Under the pieces are notes generated by a model that had not been told where the DNA came from, did not search any database, and saw only the letters and a program-made list of their open reading frames with translations. The translations under genes were made by a program, and so were the position numbers. Below, piece by piece: positions 34,196-49,100 of a DNA stretch of 64,000 bases. Within the stretch, counting starts at the first letter, position 1. Every line of letters starts with the position of its first letter. The stretch is from Antedon bifida (taxonomy: Eukaryota > Echinodermata > Crinoidea > Comatulida > Antedonidae): contig OY727102.1 of NCBI GenBank assembly GCA_963402885.1, positions 7,812,001-7,876,000 on the forward strand, read 5' to 3'.

Positions 34196-37100
34196 CTGAA
34201 AGATAATATATTGAACATTAGATACAATTTGCATTACTTTTGACAGCAAAATCTACACTCCATGTCATAATAATTATAATGTCAATGGTTGTGTATACTA
34301 AATGTTTAAAAATGTAATCACGCATACGTTGATATTGAACATAATATTCAATCTAGTTTTCATGAACATAAAATCAACTCCTGATACAACTTATACGTAT
34401 AAACCAGGAAAAACAAAGAAACATTGGTTCGAGCGATATTGATAAGTCTCTTATCCCTCTTTCACACAAAGATGTGAGACGGTAATATTACGTGGATTCG
34501 TGTATATCTTTTATGATGTGAAAGGGTTATTGAAGGAAGTATACCTTATTCTAATTTGAAATATATTTCGGTATTGGAAAGTAAATCGGGACAGAATCAT
34601 GACAATTTTGAAGGACATAAGCCTATGGCCATATGATCTTTAAAAAGGTAGCTGCTACTACCTACGTAGTTAGGTATGATATATTTCAGGTAAAACGAGG
34701 TTTTTATCTATATCTATTTTTAACTATCGATAGAAAAGGGAATAAACGTATACGTACTACTGCATGACATTTCGTCAATTTTAATGTTGTCAATTGCAAT
34801 CTGTCCTTTATCTGTTACACCGACAACACCTTCAATTCCATACTGAAAATAAAGAGTAGAAGAGAGATGAATTACAGTATTACAATGTATTGCAATGCAG
34901 TGCAAACTTAACCAATGCAGGTGACTTTCTGAACAAATGTCCTGTATCAAATTACTTATTGTAGTAAGCTGTGCGGTGGAAATGTTGTTTTCTTTTACTA
35001 CTTATGAATAATTCTCATGTGACGATCGGAAATTTAGATTTGATTGAATTAAATATGTGTATACTTACCGTTACATTTTTACCATTTGGATTAATATTAA
35101 TATACGCTTTTTTCCAAACATCTTCATTGTGTCCAACGATGCTCTTAAGGGGCTTAGAAACACCAGGTCCATAATAAGAATTCGATTTGTACATAACGAC
35201 ATTTATTCTTTGTGTTATATCACCAGTAATTACATATTCTAGAGACATACAGTATTGCGCATTTGGTTTCACAGCGATGAATCCTATTATTACAGCACGT
35301 GTGTGGGGTTTTTTGCCAGCCATGTCCAGTGCCATAATATTTCCATGATCTAAACAAACAAAAACAATTATATCTATCTATGTCTATATGTCATTAATGG
35401 TGGCAGTTTATTGGCCCTAATTTATACAATTCCCTCTCTGAAAATATCACTAATTCATCCACCAAACACATTTATTTTTGTAGTATTATTTATTGTAAAA
35501 TGAGATAAAAACAGAAATGTTAGATTATTTGTCTGTAGCCATTTTTTAAACAATGCCTCCTTCATTCTTTTATGTATATTGTAAGAAATTAGGTTTGTTT
35601 GTGAATGAAGGATAGAAATGTTATTTTGATTGATTGATTGTAAAAATGTAATTTAATCATTAATGTGCAATATTAAATCATTATTATAATAGGTATTTTT
35701 TAATCTTTTATCAGACTAATGTGTTGTTTCTGTGTTGTTAGCATGCTAATTCTTTGTTGTGTAATTTTCTGTGTATTTTTACTGTTTTATTTATATTTTT
35801 ATATGATGATATGCCAGTTTTTTAAAGCAAATGTCTGTTAATTTCAGTTTTAATGGACAAATAAAGATACTATGACTGAAAATGAAATAATTAATAAAGC
35901 CTATTTAACTGTTGAAATCGAGAGACCAAGGAGAATCTGATAAAACAAGACAATTGAAGAGCGGGAGAAACAGAATTGCAGTACGCAGAGTACACAGTAG
36001 GCTTTGACCTAAGTATCTTCATGTTAATAAAGAAAAAATAGGTAGAATAATTAAATAATTATTTTGAATTGAAATGGAAATGCATATGAAATGCATATTT
36101 GTATGTAAAATCTGAAATAAGTCTTACTTTTGATATACGGTTTGTATTTCTTGTAGTTACTTTGTACTGATTTATTCATAGAAATCCAATCGAACTCATC
36201 TCCAATAGCTTGATACATGCCACATTTCTCCAATCCCGATTCAAAGTCACATGATTTTGTAATTGGCGGTTCTTCTGGTGCTTCTGGTTTACAAGATCCG
36301 ACTTCAAACTTTATATCATCAATCGCAATGTCGCCCTCATGACCATCGCCAACAATTGCTTCAAACGAAACCTGTAACAAAAAATGTCATAGTAATCATA
36401 ATCGGTATTCGTTTCTATATAGCGCTCATTGCACAATTATTCACTTCACCAAAACACGTATGGCAACATACTGCAGCTAGTAATCAGCGCAAAGTTGTGT
36501 CTTGACCTAACCAGATACCCATTTATACACCTGGGTTGAGAGAGGCAAACGTAAATAAAGTATCTTGTCACGATCATCAGTCCAACATACTGCGCCGCAC
36601 GCCCTCACGCACACACTGCGCCACACGCCCTCACGAATTATTGTGGGATAATTGTTGCAAAACTTTCACACAAAGGGCACAAACTGATGATAGTATACGT
36701 CAGTACTATAATATTAACTTGCTATGACCAATAATAATCTGCCACTTGACCCAATCTACTACTATCATTCTGAATAGGGCAATTCTATGAACCGTATGCA
36801 TTGTTAAATTTCTAACTGACAATCAATGTTATTTTAATGGCAGGAAGAAATTAGGAAGTTTCTGAAGTATTCGATTTCCTTTGTAAAACCGATATTGCTT
36901 TTTAGGTAGCTTGATTGAAGAAGTACGTTTCCGAAAGTACGTTTCCGAAAGTAGTATAATTGTCTACTTTTTTCACATTCAAATTCAAATTTCAGCAAAT
37001 TATGATTGATTGGTGACCAAATTTTACTTAATTAAAATAATATGTTAAATTATCAATCAATGCATAAATTATTTGGTCAAGATCAAACAGAAATAGAGAA

Positions 37101-40100
37101 AACAATATTCTAACATATAATTTTGTGTGACATTCAAATATCTGAATATTAATTTTTTAAACAATATATTACAACACTTGTTTTTTGCCAAAATGTGTGC
37201 TTTAGCAGTAAACTAACGTTTTTCATACATTGGGGGCAGAGGGCACTAATACATTGTTTCTCTTCTACTGACTTTACTATGTAAAGTATGCCGTAAGCAT
37301 GGACATAACTACAAATCAGCGCTTCCAAGAAATCGATAGCTTGTTGCCAGAGTGATCCGTGAATGATTTTTCTTTATTTTTCGTTGTGTGGCAGTGGTAT
37401 CCAGTAGACTAGTCCAGATAGTCACATTTCCACTCTAATAAGATGCTGTAAGCATTTCGTGTTAAAAGCGAACAAATATGTGTTTTAGGGTAATTTTGGG
37501 GTGCTGAATTCAAATCTGCTGTTTACCCGGCTCAATTAGATCTTCACCCTCAAAATGTGAAAAACAAAATGTCCGCCATTTTAGACTTATTTTGGCTTAT
37601 AACTTGACTTTTAAGTGACGTAGCAAGTTAAAAATGGTGTCTTTACCATGTTTGTGATACTGAGGATTCCAAATATATTGCTATTAAAGTTGTAAATATA
37701 CTATTTCAGCCGCCATGATGAAATCCAAGATGGCCGCCATTTTAAATATATTTTGGCTTATAACTTGACTTTTAATTAACATAGCAAGTTAAAAATGGTT
37801 TCTATGCCGATATTTGTGATACTGAGGATTCCAAATGTATTGTTATTAAAGTTGTAAATAATCTATTTCAGCCGCCATGTTGAAATCCAAGATAACCGCC
37901 ATTTTAAACGTATTTTGGCTTATAACTTGACTTTTAATTAACATACCAAGTTAAAAATGGTTTCTATAGTCCAATAAAGGTATGGTTCAACCTAGAACAA
38001 ATTGCAACAGAATTTCTGTTTATTTTGTCTGGTTGATATGGTCCAAATGAACATCATATTCAAAGTTTACTGAAATCGGACATCGAGAAGTGGTTAATTA
38101 GCATAAATTAAGCATGGCCGCCATTTACCATTTTGAAGCCCTGTATCTCCTTAACAGTTGGTTGGTTTTAGACCACCTAAGTGCATTACGAGTAGAAATA
38201 AATGTGATATTAAACTTTCCAATTAGGATAATTTTATTACCATATGATGTACCTATGACGTCATAAGAGGGTTGTACTTACTTCATTTTACACTAATGAT
38301 AATCATATTATCATGCTTCTGCCTTAACATAATACACACTGTATAATTACCTTAAAACTGAGATCCACAATGTCAAAGGTTCCACTTCCTTCGTAGTCTT
38401 GATTGATCAAAACAGAGGCTTCTTTCCATTGTTTTCCTTGGTTACCATTTCTGGTCCAGATTGACCGTCTGTAAGTACTGCCTGTATATATTTTATAAAC
38501 GTTTAATGTTCCAACATGCTCGCCTTTCATGTGGTACCAAAAGTGAAGACAGATTGGCTCATCACGTCCAGCGATAGTCTGAGATGTGATTTTAGCTCTT
38601 TGGTTTGGTCGACGTGGGTCAGATGTTTCTATGTATATATAGTGACCTATAGTGTAGAAACAAAGAGCGATTGCAGTAATTTCACATGAGGTCAAATGTC
38701 ATATTTTGGTGTAATGTAATGCGAGTTCACTCTACCTATCAGTTTTACCTAAAATGAAATCTATAACTTTTAATGGGCTTGGTACACCAATATTGCTTTG
38801 AAATGTTATAAGTCGACCATTTTGGAAAATGAAATACTTTAATTTAGTAATGTTGCAGCCATTTTGTTTTTATGCACAGTACACAATCGTCTTCATATTT
38901 AACAATATATACATATGGCTCCCATTGCATCTTGTTAAAATAAACTGTCCTTTCCGGTATCACTAAATATTTGTGTTTCAACAGCAATTTCCTTCCCTAA
39001 GTATAAGCCTACTCAATATTTACCCAAAAAATATGGGAAAGGAATCCGCCATTAAAATAATTTCTGACCTTAAATTGCAAAGTTATAAACATAATGTATG
39101 TATGTATGGGAACGACTGTATAGTTTCAGTTATGTTATGAGAATATTTTACTGTTATGAGCAATGTATTGGTCTTAACCATTCCCTGGTCCTAAAGAATA
39201 GATTCCTTTTGAAACACTGCAACAACCTCTCTCCTTTTGTAAAACGTTTACCAACTTTTGATTAATAAGATTAATTTAAAAACTCATTTATACGCGCCAT
39301 TGATCATCTTTTTGGAATTAGCGCTATATAAATGTTTGATTATTATAAGAAAAAATAATGAATTTTTAAAATCTGAATTACCATTTTCATTTAAATTTAT
39401 AAAATGAAAATGATCTTCAAGATTCTATACTTACAATTGTTTTAAAATGTGTGATAAATAAAAATGAAAAATATAAGTCAAATATAACAACAGCCAACAA
39501 CAATGTCAAAGAGAAATGTACATTAGTCTAATTAAAGTTAAAATGGTTTTATTTTCACAAAAGACGAGAAATAGTAAACTGAGAAAAGTAAGATGCCTAA
39601 AAACTTTGTGTTTGTGACATGATAATAATATTATGAGTTTAATACTTCAAATAAAAAACAATTTTTCCATTGGAAGTATTACCTGAAGCATCGCCTTTTG
39701 TATGGTCAACTGCAGGTCCCGTGTTGTCTGAACCCGTTGATCCTTTGTGCCAGACCCAATCGAAGTTGTCAGTTGTGTCTTGTTCATAGCCACAAACAGT
39801 CATGTTCTTCTCAAAATCACAGTCTGCGTCTGGAACACCTGGTGTCGGTGTAACTAAAATATTTAAAACATTATAAAAGTTATTTGATATAATAAAGGCA
39901 ATTTAACAACAAGGCACTGGGCTCGCCTTGCCAATATAGGAACTCGTAACAGTGTGTTTTATCTCCAACACTCATCATGTTGCTAGATTGTCTTGATATA
40001 ATTTACAATGTATGGGGGTTTTCGGTTATCGATAATTCAATTCAAAATTGTTATGGTTGTTAGTTGTTGTTATGCTGGTATTATTATCAAAATACTTTCT

Positions 40101-43100
40101 GTGTTGCAATACTTTCTTCTATTATTATGACTAAACCAGGTGACATCCTATCATGTCTCTTCCATCCAAGGACACGAAATTAAGTACCGTAAGTATCTAA
40201 GAATATCGTTAAAACGAATACTGTTCTTGGGAACCATTTGATGATTTTATCAGTTGTAATTCAATCATGTAAACGTGGTAGTTAAAGTTTATAATATGCA
40301 TCGACTTACCAAATTATAGATATGTGTAAATTAAATCAAATCTATCACCAGAAAGCTTTTTTATTCTTGTTTCAAATAAATTACAATAATATTGTATCGA
40401 CTAAATTAGTGTAAAGGTTTCGTCAACAATTACAGGAAATCGAAATTTCCTAAATTCCTAAAGTAAGCTAAAATACAGTTGGCGCCATTTTAAACATTAA
40501 ACCAAAATGGTACTTCCATAGAATTTGGCGCCATTTTTCAAGGCTAATTGTATCGACTACCGGTAGCGATATATACTTACTGACTTTACAAACTCCACTC
40601 GTTGTTGTAACGTCATCTAATGCAATATTTGGATAAGTTGATGATCCTTTTGTCCCCACAAACATAATCTAAACAAGAAAATAAAAGTACGGTAATGAAA
40701 ACAAAATTGTGTACGGTATGCCTACATTTTAAAACATTTTTCAGTTGCCATAGTGTAAATCATTTCTCATAAATCGTTTTTCGGGTGTAAAAATTAAGAA
40801 AGATTACACTCAATTAAAGTCTTTATTTTTCTTCTTTTTTTTTTTGGTTCGTATACTCTTTCATAGCATTTTGTTTATTCTAGCACATATGCAGTATTTT
40901 TAAAAAATAACTTGGTTCAAGTTTGTGAACAAACGCCCAGAGATCCAACAATAATCAATGAAACTTTGAACTGTTTCGAACTGTAATTATGGTGTGTTAT
41001 CATAACACTGTGTTCCTTCCTTAAGTGCACTTATTGGCCATTCAGATGAATGATCACATGGTATTAAGTCATCTAATATGACAAGTTGTGGGACTTAAAT
41101 ATTTCAATTTGTGTAGAAGAATATTTTTTTTTTCAGAATTGGTATTGGCGATTATTTTTTCTTTACTAATCAATAAAATAGCAGAACTGACCCAGGGAAG
41201 ACTGTCCATCTAACCCTCTTCAAACTCAAATGTTGGCAACAATGTATGTAGATAGGATATGCAGGATATTTTTATTCAATCAGGTGTTATGGTTAATGCT
41301 AACTGTAGGCTACTAATTATTTGTCATTGGAAAATATTAAATTGTTGACGTTTTGTAAAAATAATGCATACCAAGTCATTCCTTGTATTTCAATTGTACG
41401 TTCTAAGGTTAAAGACACTAGACCTACGGGATTTTTACCTAATTTAAGGTCACACACTACATTTTATGTAAAAACAGGGAGATGTAAAATAATTTTTAAA
41501 ATAAAATTTATTTTACATCTCCCTGGTAAAAATAAATACTATTACTATTTTTTTCGTATTTAAACGGTTAATTGTGAAAAATAAGTCGATTCTAATCATT
41601 TTAGCGGCCCGCTATAAATTCCAACATGCATCGCACGCGGATTGATATTTTCATATTGAAGGGGTAAACAAATACAAAGAAAGAAAATACCAGGTCTTCC
41701 CCAATTTGTATTAACGGATTCTTTCAAAAAGGGATAGAAAATTATTTCAGCAGCGAGACAACGTTAGACTAGGCCTTAGCTAACGTAGGCCTACGATGTT
41801 CGTATGTTACCGCTCTTCACCAACTAGGCCTACAAAACTAAGCCTATTTTACTCTCGTAGACGGTATTATGTCTTAAACAGTGAGCTTATAAGCATAGAC
41901 ACGTCTACGATAGAACTTTCGACGCGAGCTACTTAGGTAGTGCATTGTTTTTCTATTTATATAATAATTAACTATAGAACGCACATTTAAGACAAGAAAT
42001 GACCTGGTTTAATGATTTTAAAGTTATATATATGCATTATTTTACAAAACGTCAACAATTGCATGTCTTAAGTGTCTTAATTATGATAAAAAAAGAAAAA
42101 GAATACACTATAAGTACCTCGCATTTTTCCCTTTACGATCGATCGAAAGTGGGTGCATCACAAAAGCAATATGAAAATATCAATCTCGTATTTATAGCTG
42201 GCCGCTTAAATAATTAGAATCGACTATTTTTAAGGGTTTTCATGCATTTATGTTTGTGACGTTAAATTAGATCAAAAACGTAAGTAAAATGTCTTTAACA
42301 ATATAAAAACATATCTTACATAGAAGTCTGAATCCTGTGGGTATATTTCAAGATCTTGCGACTGCCATGTAGAAGACCTTTGGTTGTAAATCGCCCAAAA
42401 CGGATCAATAGGCATACTATCTCCTTTTAGTACTACATATACAGCAAATTTATCTACTGACCAATGGTTGATATAAAAATAAAATCGCAAACACATTGTC
42501 TCCTTGTTCATTTTAATCAACGGTGTAACCAGTCTGGCGTCATCTCCAATAGTGTTTGAATACAGTGGATTTATGTGAACAAAAGCCCCTAAACAGAACA
42601 ATAAAAACTGACAATTATTAGAACAAAGTTAACTATATACTGTACAAATAAGGACAACATTTATTACAAATCATAGACCTAATTTAAATTTAAAATAGAA
42701 AGCATGTAGGTGACGCATCACATTAGCTAGGCTTGCCCCAAGTCTGTATTTATTGTTTTTTTTATTTCGATTTGTTTCTGAAAATACAAAATCTGAGTAT
42801 CCAAAATCAAGTAGTATTTTTTTTTTTTTTTTTTTTTTTTTTAGGTATAAAACACATATACAAAACAGCAGCCATTGGCTGATAACGTTTGCTTACAATC
42901 AAAATACAAATTTAAAGTAAAAGAGGCACAATTATAAACAGTATAGAAAAATAACTATATACTATAAAACACAAAATACTATATAATTCGTTAATAAAAT
43001 TAAGTACGTAATTATTATTATTATTATTATTATTTAAGATTATTAATAGTATATACATTATTAAAATTATTATAAAAGGTCGAAAGGGCATCGAGAAAGT

Positions 43101-46100
43101 GAAAAATAATCATGGAAATCTACCAATATCAGTTAGCATTAATAAACTTAACAATCGTAGGTATGGCAGACCTTTGGTATCGTTCAGTTTTACACCTGGG
43201 GGGAAGAAGACTTCCGGTTGTATTAGTTGTATTAGACCTAGGGTTCTCTTCTGCCCGCGGCAAGGAAGTAGCATGTCTCGAAAATAGTTGGACTTGAGTA
43301 ACCCCCTGCCAAAGGACAACACAAGAGTGCCTCTCCTTGCTTCGAGAGAAGGTAACCCTGTAACCTCTAGGGCATTGTCATAGGAAATGTAGGTAGCACC
43401 TAACATTATTCGACATGCTCTTTTCTGGATGGTCTCAATGCTGTTGGCCATTTTCTTGGTAATAGCACCATGCCATACCTGGCAAGCGTATTCCAAGATG
43501 GGCCTAATGTAGGAAGTGTACACAGTGATTAGGTCATCAAGAACAACATTGACTTTCTTTAAAATACATAGAGCAAAGAGTCTTCTTGATGCCCGTGAGA
43601 CGATATCTTGGGTGTTGAGGTCCCACTTCAAATTACTTTGAATTGTGACGCCAAGCAATCTGTTCTACTACATCAAGGTTGGAGCCATTTAGATTAAAAA
43701 TGGGAGACGCAGCGTCAACGCTGATGTCTTTCAAAAAGTTAACAGTCATTATATGGCACTTAGAGGGCTTTGGGATCATATTATTCTTTCTACACCAATC
43801 ATTAACATCATTAAGCATCTCTTGCATTGCAGGCCTTGCTCCTTTGCTAACTACCTCTCCCAGGGTGAGGTCGTCTACGTATTTCCACCTTCTGCAGCTT
43901 CCGACACATGCATCATTAATGAGCACCAAGAATAACACGGGACCAAGCTTAGTCCCTTCTCCCATCCAGTATATTTGGTATTCATGGTGCGATCAGTGAG
44001 GAAGCTGCAGATGGTGGGAATTATAGACGACCTCACCCCGATGTCGATTAACTTCTTTATAAGAATGGAGTGGTCAACGAGGTCAAAAGCTTTGGTGAAA
44101 TCAATTGCGCACAGATTAACGTAAGTATACGTATTAAACGCCATATGTGCCAAAGTATTTATCTTTTTACTAATATTAAGACAAAACTCTGTCTGGAACC
44201 CAGACTACGCATTAACCTGCTATGCATTTCATAATAAAAGAAAAAAAAAGAAATATCCTTATTTAAATACTCATAAAACCATTATTGTTGTGATAAAAAA
44301 ATGTTTTACATATTGATAAACAGGATTCAAGATTAAGATGCATGCTTGCTTTTCGTCAGAAAAAAAAACCTTTTAAAAATCATTTTTATATCTACTTCTT
44401 ACAGTACTGAAATGCTTCGCCGTCTAGATCTTAAAATATTTCAGTATTCCTCCTCATTTATATATTCAAGACAACATGGTGGGCCTCATCAACGTTGAGT
44501 CTCTATATCAATTTAACCTTGATAGAGATAACTCGCTTGCTAGTTGTAATGAATTTTAACGGTGTGAATACGTTTACCCACATAAAAGTAACTTTGCTCG
44601 GCCTTTTAAATAGAGCATTCAGTCGTTCAACTCATGACATATTCTTCCAATAAGCATTCATTATTTGTATATCAGTTAATAGTAGTAGAAAATAAACTAA
44701 TGTTTAAATTAAAAAATTAATAATCTGCATACCTTTATCGGTTCCTAAGGTATGATCAACACGTGGTAGTACGTAACTCCGGTATCCGTCACCCGTATAG
44801 CGAGCCCAGTCAAACTTGTCGCCAATTCCCTGAGTGTAGTTACACATATCAACTTCAAATGTGCAACCCACGTCTTCCATTGGTGGAGGTGGTGCCGGTG
44901 TAGGAACTAAAATGTATTTCAATAATATAATGTGAAAGCTAAAATCAGATAAATCAACCACAACTAGTGTTTTTAAATGATCAATAAAAATGTTTCGATA
45001 TTCTGCAATCTCTCCATCCTAGATTAAATTAATATATGTCAGATTAGGAAAGCATCTGACCAGTCACTCACTAGTTAAATACAATTATCATACATTAGTA
45101 TGGTTACATAAAATGATACGAAACGTGTACGATCAATTCATCGGCATTTTACTCTATGACAACTTCTACGGACGAGTGTCGTCAAAATAAGTGAACATAA
45201 GATGATCTCCCTGCTCTACAGCTTGTGACGTAGAGAATATATGCCTGAGTACTGTCGAACGCAGGATTTCGACCGTCACAAATTAAAAGTACATTTTTTG
45301 CGAAAATTAAAAGTTACAATCAGAGAATTGATCGAGCGGAGTGAGATAGAATATCACATTTCTATTTAGTGCCGTTATAATATAGATTGATATTCGGTTT
45401 CATAAAATGGCCGCTTCATTATAAGCATAAGCCTATAGCTTTTATGTTTACGTAAAGTGTTGGGAAAGTTCCATATGCATTATGTTTGTAGATTAAGGGA
45501 TCATCATATTATTCATTACAGTAACAAATTTCTAAATGTTTTATTTCCAACTATAATCCCGAGTGGAATCCTGACATTATAATAATGCCCTTGTTCTACT
45601 TATAAGTATTAATTCCCTTCAGCAATAACAATATTTTAAAGCCAACGTTGAAACACAATTTGGAATGAGTAGGCTAAAAACAAAAGAAATGTTTGAACAC
45701 ATGAGCAATCTTATTTGATCAGGGGAAAATACTTTAGGCCTATACTTATTATTTCCCAAGTTATTTTTCAATTCGTCTAACTTAATTCAAGAGTGTGATT
45801 CAAACAAAATAATTATATAGTCCTAATAGATGAACACATCTTACTTTCAGGGCACTTTCCTTCATGTACAAAAACATCATCAAGAGCAATGTCCCCATAG
45901 TCTCCCTCACCTCTCACTGCTTCAAACACAACCTGAAAGATAAACCTACAACTGTATTGCTATCGTTGGTTTTCTGTTTTACTGCTAGAATATAAATCAG
46001 TCTACTGTATTACATTTGTTTTACTGGTGGTTTTATTCAGTGATGTTGACAAAATAAGTCCACAAACCTCAAAATAAACGACATTACATAATTATGTTCT

Positions 46101-49100
46101 TTTGTCAAGAAAACTCATTGAGTTATTCGGTACTATGCATACAACTCGGAACATATAAATATTACAAATATTACAATCTCCATTTTTCAAAGCAAGCTCA
46201 TACTTCAAAATGATTCTTGAAGAGACATCAAAGAAGAAGTATCAGGAAAAATAAATCATGCCTATATTGATTTCCTTTACACATTTAGAACTATGTAGTT
46301 ATTGATAAATATAAATAAAGACATTTAATAACAATACAAACAGTCCTATTTTAGCGACATGTTTCGAGAACCATTTCCCATCATCAGTACAATCTAGTAG
46401 TAGCCTACAGTCCTTATAACCATCTTAACAATATATAAATGTGGAGATAACCATTCTTATCATCAGTACAATCATCAGTAGTAGCCCACAGTCCTTATAA
46501 CAATCTTAACAATATGTAAATGTAGCAATTAATTAGCATAATAAAGAAAGAAGCAGAAAAGAAACAATCAAATAGCAAGCGTGACGTCTATGTTGTAATT
46601 TTGGTGGTGGTATTATACATTATGTAGTTATTGGTGGATACCATTACTTCATTTATGTATACATAAATAAATGTAAGAGCTATATTGTGAGAATATACAG
46701 TACTTACATAAAATGATTTGAAGTTTGTATCAACAGTCACCGTACCACGGTACCATTTGTCTCCATGATCTCCTGCCTTTGTCCAATCTGCTGAACCAAG
46801 TGGTTCAGATTTTGACTCCTTAACAAATACGTTTAGTCTCTCAGAATGACGACCGTGCATATTATACCAAAACTCTAAGCAATTATCCGTTGTTTTGTTC
46901 ATAGATGGAGAGATTAATCGGGCTTTGTGGCCAGAAACTACTGGGTAGACTGATGTCTCCAAATACATGTAAAATCCTATACCGTAATAAAACAATAGAA
47001 ATGGCTTTGTCATATTTGGAAAAAAAAAACTCAGATCATAGATAGTGATGATAATTTATGTATGTTTCAAAAAATGAATAAAAACTAAAGAACTAGTTTA
47101 CCATTAACAATTTCAAACAAGTGAATGTTGAGAGATAATTATTCAAAGATACAACAGTTAGATGTGTAATTGAATCAGAAAAAAATATGGAAAATGAAGA
47201 TTAATAATAATAACAAAATAGACTCTGATTTGGCCATTTCGCGATTTTAATCAAGACAAAATAAACGGTTAAATTCAACTATTTTAGCTTTAAATTTATA
47301 GTCTTTCTAATAGTAGTCTTTTTAAATATATACATTTTTATTTATGTTATATGTATGTGTTTTATACAATTTAATTTTTAGGTTATTTATTTTAGATTAT
47401 AAAAGGATCCCAATGGAAATAAGCTAAGCTTTTTGGCTATCCGGCAAAATCTTTTATAAATGTTTTTATTTGTAATGTCAGTCATGTCATGTTATCACTT
47501 TGTATGTATTGTTGTGATGATTTTTCTAATAAATTAAAATCAAATCTATTATGTGAAAAATTGCATAACCAACAAAAACATTTTTTCTTGTTAATAGAAG
47601 AGGAACATTGATGAGAGGTGGTCTTGGAAATAGGCATGATATTGGACAGAATGTTCCTTGTTTGCTATGATCTATTAGACTTGCTCTTTTTCATAGAGTT
47701 GACTTTTCTTTAATACGAGCGAGAGTTACAGTAAATATTAATGATAATAATAAACATACCAAACTGATCGGTTCGTGTATGATCCTTTGATGGGCCAGTT
47801 CCAGATGTGTATGTTGTTCCACTACTCCATACCCAATCCATATCATCCGAGTTATCTTGTTTATAACCACATATTTCAAAAGATTCAAAGTCGCATCTAA
47901 TTCCAACATATTCGGTTTTATTTTCACCTGTAGTTTAAAGGGAAAAAATAACATTAGGAAATGGAAACAGATACATTGTATGTGTATTTTTAATGGTTTA
48001 TTTGAAAAATATAAAATGGTATGTAGCAGGTTGCTTTGTAAGAGCAACTTGGTTATTTACTGTCTACTATTGAAATTTGTGTTTAGAAAAAACAAAACAA
48101 AGAACCAATGGCATGAAAAGCAAGTGCGAACAAGTGCAGTTATGGGTTGGAAGTTTTAAAGCAGTCAAAGCTTCTGGCATTTCTAGTGCGTATTACTATC
48201 CAACCCAATACCGCCTTAAAACAAATGTAATCGGCGTTTTTCATTACTGTCACTATAAGTATAATTTATGTATTTTTTATTTAAAAGGTTTTACTGACGT
48301 TTACTGCACTCAGTTGTCGTAACATTTACATCATCAATTGATATGCCCTGTGAAGTGGTTGTCTGGTGACCTTTGAACGCCAACTGAAACAAATTCAAAA
48401 TAGCTTTATCATTCATAAAAAGAACAATTTAAAGTAGAACAATGATTCATTTCATTGTCAAGTAAATAACATGTACCCAAACAAATGTTTAAAATTGCTA
48501 TATAACAGTTATATATAAAACATAGTTTTAATAAGCATGTAGACCTACATTTTTCTATTAAGTAACAAAACCTTTTATTGAATGTGTACTTACTTTATCA
48601 ATAATAAACCCTTAGTATTATTTATCAAAACAAGTAAACTATATATATAATACATTTCCTTGCAAATGCATGTATATTATCTTGTATCCTTGTATTATAT
48701 GAATGTAAAGAAGATTTTGTTTCAAAAGATTTTTTTTTAAATGTACTAACTGATGTTGAGAGAAAGTACTACTGCAGCAGATCCTGAGGGCAGCTTCATG
48801 GCCCAAACTCATTAATAGGTGTGGTTTAGTGTTAACGTATTTTCTTACATAGGAAAGTGTCCCCTTAATAGGGTGTCGCAATGAATGGATAATTGGAAAC
48901 ATTGCGAAAATATTAGAGACTCTTAAAAATGACCGTCGTTTCTTATTGTGTTTAAGTTAAGTAACGTTTATCATTCACCAAGAATGTATTCAAAACACAG
49001 CAATCTGTGTACTTTTGCCATTGTGTACTGGTGCATTTTGGTATCCTGAATAATGCACATGTATCACGTTATATATTGTGTATTAGTTATGAAACTCATG

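Noticed and set aside
43679-43999. Plus-strand frame opposite the LINE reverse transcriptase
   Set aside because: Antisense shadow of the RT coding sequence.
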